Shown: positions 51,580-61,579, counted from the stretch's first letter. The stretch: DNA of 64,000 nt from Herbaspirillum sp. DW155 (GCF_037076565.1 NZ_AP029028.1:248001-312000), one strand, 5' to 3'. Numbers and translations: made by a program. Notes: generated by a model not told the origin, from the sequence alone.

Positions 51580-53154
51580 GTGTCCCAGGCAGTAACCCGA
51601 TCTTCCGCTCCCGCCCGCCCACCCGCCAGTTTCCTGCGCCGTCATTGGCGCGGGGATTATTCACTGGGGCGTTCCTACTGGTTGCATACGGTCCTGCTGA
51701 CCTCGCTGGTGCCGGCGTTGGCCATCTCCGTCCTGGCCCGCCTGACCAACGACATGCCGGCACGCTATGGCATGGCCGGGGTGCTGGGCATCGCTGCATT
51801 CAGCTACCTGGCTTGGACCTGGGGCGTGTGCGGATGCTGGCGCTCGGCCAGCAAGCACGTGGCACGCGGCGGGCGGCGCTGGGCCGAGGTGGTGGTCAAG
51901 TTCCTCATCGTCTGTGGCGTCATCAGCATGGTCACCAGCACCTGGCGCGCGGCTTATTCGGTACGTGAACAATTGGACATCGCGCTGGGCAAGCAGCTGG
52001 GCCCGCCCGTGGTGTACCAGGTCCGGGTGGATGGCAAATCGGTGCTGCTGCAAGGCGGGATGAACGATGGTGCCGCCGACGGCCTGGATGCCATTCTCCG
52101 GCAGCATCCCGGCGTGCGCACCGTGGTGCTGTATTCGGCCGGTGGCTGGGTGCGCGAGGGCAAGCTGGTGGGCGACGTGATCCGCCGCCACCGGCTCAAT
52201 ACCTATGTGGAGCAGGAGTGCTCGTCCTCTTGCACGCTGGCCTTCCTGGCCGGGCGTGACCGCGCCATGGACCCGCGCGCGCACATCGGTTTCCATACGC
52301 TCTACACGGTCGGGGGCGATGACCGCATCAACAAGAGTTTCGACCGCAAGCTGACCTTCGACACCTATGGCAAGCTGGGCCTGCCGCATGATTTCATCGA
52401 ACGCATCGCCGACACGCCGGCCGCGCAGAGCTGGTATCCCGAGCTGGGCCAGCTGTTGCAGGCGGGCGTACTGACCCGCCTGGCGCCAGGCGGCGAGACT
52501 GCGCAGATCGCTACCATCGCCACCTCGCGCGATGTGCTGGAAGCCGAATTCAAGAAGGGCGCGCTGTTCGACATCATGGCGCGCTATCATCCGGCCGCCT
52601 TCGCCCGCACCATCGACCTGGCCTGGGCCAAGGTGCAGGCACATGCGTCGGATGCCGAGATCCTGGCCGTAGGCCGCGAGCAGGTCGGGCTGCTGAGCCG
52701 GCGCCTGTTGCCGATTGCCTCGGATGAATCGCTGGCCGAGTTCCAGCAGTTGCTGCTGGATGAAGCCGTGGCGCTGCGCGGCATCAGTGCGGCGGCCTGC
52801 ACCGAACTGATCTATCCGCGCTCGCGCGCCGATGCGGCGGCCGGGCGGGAGGCTCCGCAATCGGTGCTGCCGCAGGAATTCGCCAACCGCGAACAACAGA
52901 TGACACAGCGCCTGCTGCGCGATGCCGATCCCGCCAACGCCAGCCGCTACAGCCTGGCCGAGCGCACCCGTGTCATCCGCAAGGCGCTGGCCCCGCTGAC
53001 TCAGGAGCAGCTCAAACTGCTGTCCTCGCCGCTGCGCCGCCAGGCCGACCCCGATGCGACCTGTGACGCTTCCATTGCCTACCTGCAGGCGGTCAACGAG
53101 TTACCCCCCGGGGATAAGCGCATGGCCCTGCGGGTGTTGTATTCCCGTCCCTAG
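51580..53154 (+). CDS. Unrecognised membrane protein with ClpP/crotonase-like domain
   Basis: This protein of about 524 residues probably starts at the GTG at 51580, with GAGGAAAA 8 bases before it. Three hydrophobic helices (about 40-60, 68-90 and 105-125) form a membrane part. The following region (about 140-280) resembles ClpP/crotonase-fold proteins of the periplasm: LLQGGMNDGAADGLDAILRQHPGVRTVVLYSAGGWVREG, then EQECSSSCTLAFLAGRDRAMDPRAHIGFH, with Ser and His where a Ser-protease-like site would be. The remaining 240 residues are helical and unknown. I do not recognise a named family. The monocistronic position after HD-GYP gives no clear function. Confidence 0.62.
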   Translation: MSQAVTRSSAPARPPASFLRRHWRGDYSLGRSYWLHTVLLTSLVPALAISVLARLTNDMPARYGMAGVLGIAAFSYLAWTWGVCGCWRSASKHVARGGRRWAEVVVKFLIVCGVISMVTSTWRAAYSVREQLDIALGKQLGPPVVYQVRVDGKSVLLQGGMNDGAADGLDAILRQHPGVRTVVLYSAGGWVREGKLVGDVIRRHRLNTYVEQECSSSCTLAFLAGRDRAMDPRAHIGFHTLYTVGGDDRINKSFDRKLTFDTYGKLGLPHDFIERIADTPAAQSWYPELGQLLQAGVLTRLAPGGETAQIATIATSRDVLEAEFKKGALFDIMARYHPAAFARTIDLAWAKVQAHASDAEILAVGREQVGLLSRRLLPIASDESLAEFQQLLLDEAVALRGISAAACTELIYPRSRADAAAGREAPQSVLPQEFANREQQMTQRLLRDADPANASRYSLAERTRVIRKALAPLTQEQLKLLSSPLRRQADPDATCDASIAYLQAVNELPPGDKRMALRVLYSRP

Positions 53155-53312
53155 AAACGACCACCCGGAGGCGCCCATGCTGCATTGCGGTAAAATGTCG
53201 TCTTCACCTCATGCCAGTCGCGCAACCTGCCGCGCGTGACCTGTCGGCGTGTCTCTCCTGATCTATCGCTTTTCCCGCAGCGTACCTGGGTGCGCCTGCT
53301 GATTTCCTGCCC

Positions 53313-54797
53313 ATGACGACCATCGCCACTTCTCCTTCGCGCCTGCGCGACCTGCGCCAGAACGTACTGGCCGGCCTCACCACTTCCTTTGCGCTGGTGC
53401 CCGAATGCATCGCCTTTGCGCTGGTGGCGCAGTTGAACCCGCTCATGGGCCTGTATGGCGCTTTCTTCATCTGCACCCTCACCGCACTCTTCGGCGGCCG
53501 GCCCGGCATGATTTCCGGGGCCGCCGGGTCGATGGCGGTGGTGATCGTGGCGCTGGTGGTACAGCATGGTGAACAATATTTCCTGGCCACGGTGGTGCTC
53601 TCCGGTCTGATCATGCTGGCCTTCGGCGCGCTGCGCCTGGGCAAGCTGGTGCGCATGGTGCCGCATCCGGTGATGCTGGGCTTCGTCAATGGCCTGGCCA
53701 TCGTGATCGCCTGGTCGCAGCTGGAACATTTCCGTGTCGCCAGTGCTGCCGGAGCGCAATGGCTGGAGGGCCCGGCGCTGTTCATCATGATCGGCCTGAC
53801 CCTGGCTACCATGCTGATCGTCTGGCTGCTGCCACGCGTGACCAGGGCGATTCCTCCGGCCCTGGCGGCCATTCTCGGGGTCGGCCTGCTGACTTATGCC
53901 AGCGGCTTGCACACCCGCACGCTGGGCGACATGGCGCAGATTGCCGGCGGCCTGCCATCGCTGCACTGGCCGGCCGTGCCGATGAACCTGGAGACGCTGC
54001 GCATCATCGGTCCCTATGCAGTGCTGATGGCCATCGTCGGTCTGCTGGAAACCCTGCTGACCTTCAACCTCACCGATGAGATCACCGCCAGCCGGGGCCA
54101 GCCCAATCGGGAATGCCTGGCGCTGGGGGCGGCCAACATCGTCTCGGGGCTGTTCGGCGGCATGGGTGGCTGCGCCATGATCGGCCAGACCATGATCAAC
54201 CTGGGCTCGGGCGGCCGGTCGCGCCTCTCGGGCGTGGTGGCGGGGGCGATGATCCTGCTCTTCATCCTGTTCCTGTCGCCGGCCATCGAGCGTATCCCGC
54301 TGGCAGCGCTGGCCGGTGTCATGTTCGTGGTGGCGCAGGAAACCTTCGCCTGGGGTTCCTTGCGCGTGCTGGGCAAGGTGCCGCGCAGCGATGCCCTGGT
54401 CATCGTCGCGGTGACCATCATCACGGTCCTGACCGATCTGGCCGTGGCGGTGTTGTGCGGCATCGTCATCGCCGCGCTGAACTTCGCCTGGCAGCATGCC
54501 CGCGAAGTGCGCGCCGAGCGGCGCGACGAGGCCGATGGCAGCCGCACCTATGTGCCGCATGGGACGCTGTTCTTTGCGTCCACCACGCACTTCCTCGACT
54601 TGTTCGATCCCGCTGGCGATCCGCAGCAGGTCACTCTGGATTGCCGTCATCTGCGCCTGGCCGACCACTCCGCCATCGCCGCCGTCCAGACCCTGGCCGA
54701 GCGCTACGTGCGCGCGGGCAAGCAGTTGCGTGTGGTGGCCTTGTCGCAGCGCTGCAGCCAGTTGCTGGAGCGCGCGGGCTCGCCGCAGGGGGCGTAA
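53313..54797 (+). CDS. SulP-family anion transporter with STAS domain
   Basis: This 494-residue inner-membrane transporter has the SulP opening RQNVLAGLTTSFALVPECIAFALVAQLNPLMGLYGAFF, about twelve helices to residue ~395, and a C-terminal STAS domain (about 415-490, TLDCRHLRLADHSAIAAVQTLAERY). SulP members carry sulfate, bicarbonate or dicarboxylates. The Pro-Glu in the first helix and the short STAS are seen in bicarbonate/succinate types as well, so the substrate is open. It is monocistronic, with its own promoter region at 53155-53312 and a terminator candidate after it. Confidence 0.93.
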   Translation: MTTIATSPSRLRDLRQNVLAGLTTSFALVPECIAFALVAQLNPLMGLYGAFFICTLTALFGGRPGMISGAAGSMAVVIVALVVQHGEQYFLATVVLSGLIMLAFGALRLGKLVRMVPHPVMLGFVNGLAIVIAWSQLEHFRVASAAGAQWLEGPALFIMIGLTLATMLIVWLLPRVTRAIPPALAAILGVGLLTYASGLHTRTLGDMAQIAGGLPSLHWPAVPMNLETLRIIGPYAVLMAIVGLLETLLTFNLTDEITASRGQPNRECLALGAANIVSGLFGGMGGCAMIGQTMINLGSGGRSRLSGVVAGAMILLFILFLSPAIERIPLAALAGVMFVVAQETFAWGSLRVLGKVPRSDALVIVAVTIITVLTDLAVAVLCGIVIAALNFAWQHAREVRAERRDEADGSRTYVPHGTLFFASTTHFLDLFDPAGDPQQVTLDCRHLRLADHSAIAAVQTLAERYVRAGKQLRVVALSQRCSQLLERAGSPQGA

Positions 54798-54801
54798 AAA
54801 A

Positions 54802-54837
54802 GCCCGCCAGCGCATCGGGAGATAGCGCGGGGCGGGC
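54802..54837 (-). terminator. Leftward terminator candidate for the DUF1993 gene
   Basis: GCCCGCC (54802-54808) pairs with GGCGGGC (54831-54837) around a 22-base loop with inner pairing, followed on the minus strand by a run of six T. It lies 80 bp past the stop of the leftward DUF1993 gene and only 5 bp from the SulP stop. Confidence 0.55.
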
Positions 54838-54874
54838 CAAAGTACCACGGGAAAATCGTCAATCGTGTTGCATG

Positions 54875-54907
54875 ACCGGCCCGCATCGCAGGATGCGGGC
54901 CGGTTTT
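54875..54907 (+). terminator. Rightward terminator for the SulP gene
   Basis: A 13-bp perfect GC-rich stem (54875-54887 with 54892-54904), 4-base loop and TTTT. It lies 78 bp after the SulP stop and 10 bp from the end of the convergent DUF1993 gene. Confidence 0.8.
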
Positions 54908-54916
54908 GCATGGGCA

Positions 54917-55420
54917 TCAGAGACCGAGGAAGTCCAGCTTGCCCAGCTTCACGCCCTGGTTGCGCAGGATGGCGTAGGCCGTGGTGACGTGGAACAGGAA
55001 GTTGGGCAGGCCGAAGCTGGTCAGGTATTGCTGTGCCGTCATGGTGCGTTCCTCGCCGCGCAGCTTCATGATCACCGGGCGCTCTTCCTGACCATTGATG
55101 GCATCAGCCGGGATCGCTTCCAGGAAGACGATGGTCTTGTTGATGCGCGCCTGCAATTCGTCGAAGCTGGCTTCTTCATCCGCGAAGACCGGCGCGGTCA
55201 CGCCCGACAGGCGGCTGGCCGTGGCCTTGGCGGTATCGCTGGCGCGCTGGATCTGGCCGGTCAGCGGGAACATGTCTTCGTACAGGCGCGCCCCCAGCAA
55301 TTGCTGGGGATCCAGCCGGCGTTCTTCGGCATGTTGCTCGGCCTTCTCCAGTAACGTAGACAAGGTGTTGAGACTGTGGATCAGCATCGGGATGCTGACC
55401 TGATACAAGTTGATGGACAT
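54917..55420 (-). CDS. DUF1993 family protein
   Basis: This 167-residue protein starts MSINLYQVSIPMLIHSLNTLSTLLEKAEQHA and has the pattern ERRLDPQQLLGARLYEDMFPLTGQIQRASD... and YLTSFGLPNFLFHVTTAYAILRNQGVKLGKLDFLG, both typical of the DUF1993 family (a DinB-like helical bundle of unknown function). It is cytoplasmic and monocistronic. The family is widespread in proteobacteria and fungi; I know of no assigned reaction. Confidence 0.85.
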   Translation of the reverse strand: MSINLYQVSIPMLIHSLNTLSTLLEKAEQHAEERRLDPQQLLGARLYEDMFPLTGQIQRASDTAKATASRLSGVTAPVFADEEASFDELQARINKTIVFLEAIPADAINGQEERPVIMKLRGEERTMTAQQYLTSFGLPNFLFHVTTAYAILRNQGVKLGKLDFLGL

Positions 55421-55504
55421 GGCGGTTTTCTGTTTAAGTAGGGTGAACGGGAGGATGGGGCATCAGCGCTCCGACAGCAGGTATGCAGTCAGAGCGCTGA
55501 CATC

Positions 55505-57019
55505 TTACTTGGCCGACGATAATTGCGTGTCCGGTCCACCCCATCCGCCGCCCAGTGCACGGATCAGGTTGACGGTGGAGCGGGCGCGCTCGCCATCGAG
55601 CGTGACCGAGGCGCGCCGGGTTTGCAGCACGGTGCGGTCGGCGTCGATGACGTTGAAGAAGCTCACCTCACCCTCGCGATACTGCGTGTGCGAGAGCTTG
55701 GCCGCGCGTGCGGAAGCGGCCACGGCTTCATCCTGGGCGCGGTTCTGGTCGTCCAGGATGCGCAGGTTGGCCAGGTTGTCTTCCACTTCGCGGAAGGCGT
55801 TCAAGACCGTGCCGCGATAGGTCGCCACCTGTTCTTCATAGCTGGCGCGCGCACGATCCACACCGGCCTGCCGGCGTCCGCCATCCAACAGCGGCATCGA
55901 CAGCGCCGTGCCCACCAGCGGGCCCAGCAGGAAGGTACGGCTGGACCAGTTGAACAGATCCCCCAGTTGCGCCGACTCATACCCCAGGCCACCGGTCAGG
56001 TTCAGGGCCGGGAAGAAGGCCGACTTGGCCACGCCCACGCGCGCATTGGCGGCGGCCATGGCGCGTTCGGCAGCGGCGATGTCGGGGCGGCGCTCCAGCA
56101 GCGTCGAGGGCAGCCCGGCCGGAATGGAGACCTTCAGGCGCGTAAGCGGTTGCGGCGGCAGCGAAAACTCGGCCGGCGTGCGGCCCAGCAGGATCGCCAG
56201 CGCATGCTCGGCGGTGGCGCGCTGGCGCGCGATGCCCAGCGCTTCCGATTGCGCCGAGGCCAGTTCGGCGCGGGCGCGGGCGACATCCACTTCGCTGATG
56301 TCGCCCTCATCGAAGCGGCGCTGCACCAGGCGCAGCGATTCCTGGCGCAGCTCCACGGTGCCGCGATACAACTCGGCGGCGGCGTCCAGTTCACGTACCT
56401 GGAAGTACTGCTGTGCGACGTCGGCCTGCAGGGCCAGCAGCACCGAATGGAACAGGGCTTCGCTGCGCTGGGCGTCCGCCGTGGCGGCATCGACCGTGGA
56501 GGCGACCCGGCCGAACAGGTCAACTTCGTAAGAAACATTCAGCTGTGCACGATACAGAGTGAACGGCTGTGTATTGGCATCGGCCGGTAAACCTTGTGAG
56601 GCGGGCGAAGTGCGCTGGCGGGTCGCACCGACCCCTGCATCCACCTGCGGGAAGTAGCCCGAGCGCGCATCGCGGGTCAGGGCGCGTGCCTGACCCAGGC
56701 GGGCGGCGGCGGCCTTGAGGTCCTGGTTGGCTTGTTGGGCGGTGTCTTCGAGGGCGTTCAACTTGTCGTCACCGAAGATCTTCCACCATTGGCCACGCGC
56801 GATGTCTTCGGCCGGTTGCGCGGTCTTCCACTGGCTGCCGTTTTCGCCGGTCTTCGTGGCCGGGGCGGCTTCCTTGAAGGCGGCCGGAGTGTCCACCGAA
56901 GGACGTTCGTAGGTCGGGGCCACCGAGCAGCCGGCCAGCACCAGCAGCGCTGCCAAGAGGGCCGAGCCGATGCGCACGGGGCGCAACAGGCGGCTCATCG
57001 AGTGAGTTTGGGTCATCAT
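55505..57019 (-). CDS. oprC: RND efflux outer-membrane lipoprotein, OprC/OpcM-like
   Basis: This outer-membrane channel of about 504 residues belongs to the NodT/OprM family. The lipoprotein signal ends VLAGCSVAPTY, with Cys near residue 30. Both OEP repeats are present, including STLLERRPDIAAAERAMAAANARVGVAKSAFFP. I chose the ATG at 57019, which has GGAG 8 bases upstream; the ATG at 57037 has no ribosome site. It is the last gene of the efflux operon, 33 bp after the pump gene. The symbol is transferred from the matching Burkholderia operon layout and is tentative. Confidence 0.88.
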   Translation of the reverse strand: MMTQTHSMSRLLRPVRIGSALLAALLVLAGCSVAPTYERPSVDTPAAFKEAAPATKTGENGSQWKTAQPAEDIARGQWWKIFGDDKLNALEDTAQQANQDLKAAAARLGQARALTRDARSGYFPQVDAGVGATRQRTSPASQGLPADANTQPFTLYRAQLNVSYEVDLFGRVASTVDAATADAQRSEALFHSVLLALQADVAQQYFQVRELDAAAELYRGTVELRQESLRLVQRRFDEGDISEVDVARARAELASAQSEALGIARQRATAEHALAILLGRTPAEFSLPPQPLTRLKVSIPAGLPSTLLERRPDIAAAERAMAAANARVGVAKSAFFPALNLTGGLGYESAQLGDLFNWSSRTFLLGPLVGTALSMPLLDGGRRQAGVDRARASYEEQVATYRGTVLNAFREVEDNLANLRILDDQNRAQDEAVAASARAAKLSHTQYREGEVSFFNVIDADRTVLQTRRASVTLDGERARSTVNLIRALGGGWGGPDTQLSSAK

Positions 57020-57052
57020 TTTTCTTGCTCCATTCATAGGCTGATCCGCAGA

Positions 57053-60000
57053 TCAGCGATCATCCTGTGCGCCCGGTGCAGCATGGGCGACGTGCGTGCC
57101 GGCGGTCATCGGGGCTTCGTGATGCGAGGCCGAGTGCAGCGCGCGGCGGTCGATGGTACGCAGCAGGACATAGAACACCGGCGTGAGGAACAGGCCGAAG
57201 AGCGTCACGCCCAGCATGCCGAAGAACACCGCAATCCCCATCGCATGGCGCATTTCCGAACCGGCGCCGGTCGAGGTCACCAGCGGCACCACACCCATGA
57301 TGAAGGCGATGGAGGTCATCAGGATCGGACGCAGACGCAAGCGGCTGGCTTCGATGGCGGCCTGCACCGCGCTGCGCCCCTGCATTTCCAGTTCGCGGGC
57401 GAACTCCACGATCAGGATGGCGTTCTTGGCCGAGAGTCCCACCAGCACCATCAGGCCGATCTGGGTGAAGATGTTGTTGTCGCCACGGGTCAGCCACACC
57501 CCGGTCAAGGCTGCCAGGATGCTCATCGGCACGATCAGGATCACGGCCAGCGGCAGGGTCAGGCTTTCATAGAGTGCCGCCAGCACCAGGAACACCAGCA
57601 ACACGCTGATCGGGAACACCCACACGCCTGCATTGCCGGCCAGGATCTTCTGGTAGGTCAGGTCGGTCCATTCGAACTTGATGCCGCGCGGCAAGGTCGC
57701 CGCAGCCACACGTTCTGCAGCAGCCTGCGCCTGGTCCGAGGAATAACCCGGGGCCGGGCCACCGTTGATGTCGGCGGCGGTATAGCCGTTGTAGCGCACC
57801 ACCATTTCCGGACCGAAGGTCTGCTTGACCTTCACCACGGAGGACAGCGGCACCATCTCGCCGGCATCGTTGCGGGTCTTCAGTTGCGCGATGTCCTCGG
57901 CCTTGGCGCGGAAGGGCGCGTCAGCCTGGGCACGCACCTGGTAGACGCGGCCGAAGCGGTTGAAGTCGTTCACATACAGCGAACCCAGGTAGATCTGCAT
58001 GGTATTGAACACGTCGGTCACCGGGATGCCGAGCTGCTTGGCCTTCACACGATCCAGTTCCACATCCAGTTGCGGCACGTTGATCTGGTAGCTGGAGAAC
58101 ATCGGGCCCAGCGCCGGTTCCTTGGCAGCGGCCTTCATGAAGGCTTGTGCAGCCTTGTCCAGTTCGGCGTAGCCCAGCGCATCGCGGTCTTCGATCTGCA
58201 TCTTGAAGCCACCCAGCGTACCCAGGCCCATCACCGGCGGCGGCGGGAAGACGGCGGTGAAGGCTTCCTTGATGCTGCCGAATTTCTGGTTCAGCGAGGC
58301 GGCGATGGCATTGCCCGACAGTTCCTTGCTCTTGCGTTCTTCGAAAGGCTTCAGGCCCACGAAGACGATACCGGCCGAGGAGCTGTTGGTGAAGCCGTTG
58401 ATGGACAGACCAGGGAAGGCGATCGCACTGGCCACGCCCGGTTCCTTCAACATGATGTCGCTCATCTTGCGCATCACTTCTTCACTGCGGTCGATCGAGG
58501 CGCCATTGGGCAGTTGGGCGAAGGCCACCAGGTATTGCTTGTCCTGCCCCGGCACGAAGCCGCCGGGGACGATGTAGGACACACCCAGGGTCGCCGCCAG
58601 CAGCAGCACATACACACCCATGGTGGCGCCCTTGCGCTTGATCACACCGGTGACGCCATGACCGTAGTTGTCGGAGGCGCGGTTGAAGAAGCGGTTGAAG
58701 CGGATGAAGAAGCCACCGAGGAAGCGGTCCATCTGGCGCGTCAGCCAGTCCGGCTTGTCGCCGTGGCCCTTGAGCAGCAGGGCCGCCAGCGCCGGCGAGA
58801 GCGTCAGCGAATTGAAGGCCGAGATGACGGTGGAGATCGCAATGGTCATCGCGAACTGCTTGTAGAACTGGCCGGTGAGGCCGGTCATGAAGGCCAGCGG
58901 CACGAACACCGCCACCAGCGTCAGGGCAATGGCGATGATGGGGCCGGAGACTTCCTGCATGGCGCGATAGGTGGCGTCGCGCGGCGAGAGGCCGGCACCG
59001 ATGTTGCGCTCGACGTTTTCCACCACCACGATGGCATCATCGACCACGATACCGATGGCCAGCACCATCCCGAACAGCGACAGCGCATTGATGGTGTAGC
59101 CAAAGCCCAGCATCAGCGAGAAGGTACCGATGATGGAGACCGGCACCGCCAGCAGCGGAATGATGGAAGCGCGCCAGGTCTGCAGGAAGATGATCACCAC
59201 GATCACCACCAGCGCAATGGCTTCGAGCAGGGTATGCACCACCGCTTCGATGGAGGCCCGCACGAACTGGGTCGGGTCATAGACGATGCTGTAGCTGACC
59301 GAGCTGGGGAAGTCGGCCGACAACTCCTTCATCGCCGCGCGCACCTGGGTCGAGACATCCAGCGCATTGGCGCCCGGTGCCTGGAAGATGGGGATGGCCA
59401 CGGCCGGCTTGTTGTCCAGCAGCGAGCGCAGGCCGTATTCGGAGGCGGCCAGTTCGACGCGGGCCACGTCGCCCAGGCGGGTGGTGGCGCCATCGGGCGA
59501 GGCCTTCAGGATGATGTCGCGGAATTCGCCTTCGGTTTTCAGGCGGCCTTGTGCGTTCACCGACAGTTGCAGCGGCGTGTCCGGCGAGCTGGGCGAGGCG
59601 CCGATCACACCGGCGGCCACCTGCACGTTCTGCTCGCGGATGGCGCGCACCACGTCGGTGGCGGTCAGGCCGCGCTGGGCCACCTTGTTGGGATCGAGCC
59701 AGACGCGCATGGCGTAGTTGCCCGAGCCGAACAGGCCCACTTCGCCCACGCCCTGAATACGCGCCAGGCGATCCTTGACGTTGAGGACCGCATAGTTGCG
59801 CAGGTAGGTGGTGTCGTAGCGGTTGTCGGGCGAGGTCAGGTGCACCACCATGGTCAGCGTGGGCGAGGACTTGAGCGTGGTCACGCCCAGCCGTTGCACG
59901 TCTTCCGGCAGGCGCGGCAGCGCTTGCGAGACGCGGTTTTGCACCAGCTGCTGGGCCTTGTCGGGATCGACACCCAGGCGGAAGTTGACGGTGATGGTGA

Positions 60001-60268
60001 GGTTGCCGTCGCTGTTGGCCTGCGACTGCATGTAGAGCATGTTTTCCACGCCGTTGATCTGCTCTTCCAGCGGCGAGGCCACGGTCTCGGCGATCACCTT
60101 GGGGTTGGCGCCGGGATACTGCGCGCGCACCACCACCGAGGGCGGCACCACTTCCGGATATTCGGAGATGGGCAGCTGCAGCATGGCCAGCACGCCGCCC
60201 AGCAAGAGCAGTACCGACAGCACACCCGCGAAGATCGGGCGGTCGATGAAGAATTTTGAGATATTCAT
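57053..60268 (-). CDS. bpeF: RND multidrug efflux pump, BpeF/CeoB-like (HAE1)
   Basis: This full-length 1,071-residue AcrB-type pump has a first helix at residues 10-28, two large periplasmic loops (about 40-335 and 565-870) and twelve helices. The proton-relay Asp pair is in IGIVVDDAIVVVENVERN (about 408-425). The opening MNISKFFIDRPIFAGVLSVLLLLGG is typical of the MexF/BpeF branch. It is the third gene of the hydrolase-adaptor-pump-channel operon. MexF/BpeF pumps export chloramphenicol, fluoroquinolones and trimethoprim; that range is family knowledge. The symbol is tentative. An AAGGAA site precedes the start. Confidence 0.93.
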   Translation of the reverse strand: MNISKFFIDRPIFAGVLSVLLLLGGVLAMLQLPISEYPEVVPPSVVVRAQYPGANPKVIAETVASPLEEQINGVENMLYMQSQANSDGNLTITVNFRLGVDPDKAQQLVQNRVSQALPRLPEDVQRLGVTTLKSSPTLTMVVHLTSPDNRYDTTYLRNYAVLNVKDRLARIQGVGEVGLFGSGNYAMRVWLDPNKVAQRGLTATDVVRAIREQNVQVAAGVIGASPSSPDTPLQLSVNAQGRLKTEGEFRDIILKASPDGATTRLGDVARVELAASEYGLRSLLDNKPAVAIPIFQAPGANALDVSTQVRAAMKELSADFPSSVSYSIVYDPTQFVRASIEAVVHTLLEAIALVVIVVIIFLQTWRASIIPLLAVPVSIIGTFSLMLGFGYTINALSLFGMVLAIGIVVDDAIVVVENVERNIGAGLSPRDATYRAMQEVSGPIIAIALTLVAVFVPLAFMTGLTGQFYKQFAMTIAISTVISAFNSLTLSPALAALLLKGHGDKPDWLTRQMDRFLGGFFIRFNRFFNRASDNYGHGVTGVIKRKGATMGVYVLLLAATLGVSYIVPGGFVPGQDKQYLVAFAQLPNGASIDRSEEVMRKMSDIMLKEPGVASAIAFPGLSINGFTNSSSAGIVFVGLKPFEERKSKELSGNAIAASLNQKFGSIKEAFTAVFPPPPVMGLGTLGGFKMQIEDRDALGYAELDKAAQAFMKAAAKEPALGPMFSSYQINVPQLDVELDRVKAKQLGIPVTDVFNTMQIYLGSLYVNDFNRFGRVYQVRAQADAPFRAKAEDIAQLKTRNDAGEMVPLSSVVKVKQTFGPEMVVRYNGYTAADINGGPAPGYSSDQAQAAAERVAAATLPRGIKFEWTDLTYQKILAGNAGVWVFPISVLLVFLVLAALYESLTLPLAVILIVPMSILAALTGVWLTRGDNNIFTQIGLMVLVGLSAKNAILIVEFARELEMQGRSAVQAAIEASRLRLRPILMTSIAFIMGVVPLVTSTGAGSEMRHAMGIAVFFGMLGVTLFGLFLTPVFYVLLRTIDRRALHSASHHEAPMTAGTHVAHAAPGAQDDR

Positions 60269-60370
60269 GTAGGTTCCTTGTCAGTCGTCAGGATGCAAAC
60301 GCCCGTGCAGCGGGCGGCTTGCGCCCCTGCGACTTGTTCTTCCTTGAATGCGAGAGAGGTCTGGGCCGGA

Positions 60371-61579
60371 TCAGGCCTTGCCAGCGGCAGGCGCCGGTGC
60401 CGCCGTCGCGGTCTGCACCTGCATCGGCACCACGGTCGGGGTGATGGCGTCACCCGGACGGATGCGCTGCAGGCCATTGACCACGATGCGTTCACCCGGC
60501 TGCAGACCCTTTTCGATCACCACCAGGCCGTCATGTCCGGCGCCCACCACCACCTGGCGGTAATTGGCCTTGTTGTCCTTGTCGGCCACCATGACGAAGC
60601 GCTTGTCCTGGTCGGTGCCGATGGCCTTTTCATCGATCAGCACGGCCGGGTGCGGCTCGCCACCGCCCAGGCGCACGCGGGCATACAGGCCCGGGACCAG
60701 CTGGCCATCGGCATTGTCGAAGATGGCGCGCACGCGGATGGTGCCGGAGGCGGTGTCGAGGCGGTTGTCGACCGAGCCGACGCGGCCCTTGCGGGAGTAG
60801 CCGTCTTCATTGGCCAGGCCCAGTTCCACCGGCACGGAGGCGCCGGCGGCGCGCGCCGGGTTCACGTACTTCAGGAAGCTTTGTTCATCCACGTCGAAGG
60901 AGGCGTAGACCTTGGCCACCGATACCAACGTGGTCAGCGGCGCATTGGCTGCGCCGGGGTTCACGACGTTGCCGACCGTGACTTCGGCGCGTGAAATACG
61001 TCCCGAGACCGGCGCGGTGATGCGGGTGTATTCCAGATTCAGGCGGGCCGCGCGCAGGGCGGCGCGGGCGGCGGCGACATTGGCCGAGGCTTCGCGCGAG
61101 GCGTTCTGCTTTTCTTCGAAATCGCGCTTGGCGATGGCGTTGTCACCCAGCAGGCGCTGGCCGCGCGTCAGGTCAGAGGCAGTATAGCCGGCCCGTGCTT
61201 CGGCGCCGGCCAGTTGCGCTTCGGCGCGGGCGACTTCGGCCTCGTAGGGGCGCGGGTCGATGGTGAAGAGCACGTCGCCCTTCTTGACCAGCGCGCCATC
61301 CTTGAAGTGCACGGCGGTCAGGGTGCCGCCGACCAGCGGGCGGACCTCGACGCGATCGACCGCTTCGATGCGGCCGGAATAGGATTGCCAGTCGATGATC
61401 TGGCGCTGGACCACTTCGGCCACATCCACCGGGGCGCCGGCTGCGGCGGCAGTCGGAGCGGTGGTGGCATTGGCCGAGAGGCCTACCACCGAGATGGCGC
61501 CACCGACCGAGAGGGCGATGACGGCCAGGACCGTGGCAGTGAGAGCGAAGCGTTTGCGCAGGGGAGCGGGAGTATTCAT
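60371..61579 (-). CDS. bpeE: RND efflux periplasmic adaptor, BpeE/CeoA-like
   Basis: This membrane-fusion protein of 402 residues starts MNTPAPLRKRFALTATVLAVIALSVGG, with an N-terminal anchor or signal of about 30 residues and no lipobox. Lipoyl and hairpin segments (GRIEAVDRVEVRPLVGGTLTAVHFKDGALVKKGDVLFTIDPRPYEAEVARAEAQLAGAEARA...) and the barrel domain (ITAPVSGRISRAEVTVGNVV) are typical. GAGGAC precedes the ATG at 61579; the frame is open further upstream but only in the hydrolase gene. It begins 10 bp after the hydrolase stop and lies 102 bp before the pump gene. Confidence 0.92.
   Translation of the reverse strand: MNTPAPLRKRFALTATVLAVIALSVGGAISVVGLSANATTAPTAAAAGAPVDVAEVVQRQIIDWQSYSGRIEAVDRVEVRPLVGGTLTAVHFKDGALVKKGDVLFTIDPRPYEAEVARAEAQLAGAEARAGYTASDLTRGQRLLGDNAIAKRDFEEKQNASREASANVAAARAALRAARLNLEYTRITAPVSGRISRAEVTVGNVVNPGAANAPLTTLVSVAKVYASFDVDEQSFLKYVNPARAAGASVPVELGLANEDGYSRKGRVGSVDNRLDTASGTIRVRAIFDNADGQLVPGLYARVRLGGGEPHPAVLIDEKAIGTDQDKRFVMVADKDNKANYRQVVVGAGHDGLVVIEKGLQPGERIVVNGLQRIRPGDAITPTVVPMQVQTATAAPAPAAGKA

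Noticed and set aside
56732-60259. A 1,175-codon open frame on the plus strand opposite the efflux pump and channel genes
   Set aside because: It is a His/Gly/Arg-rich shadow of the pump codons, with no ribosome site, no domain and an intact well-known gene on the other strand.
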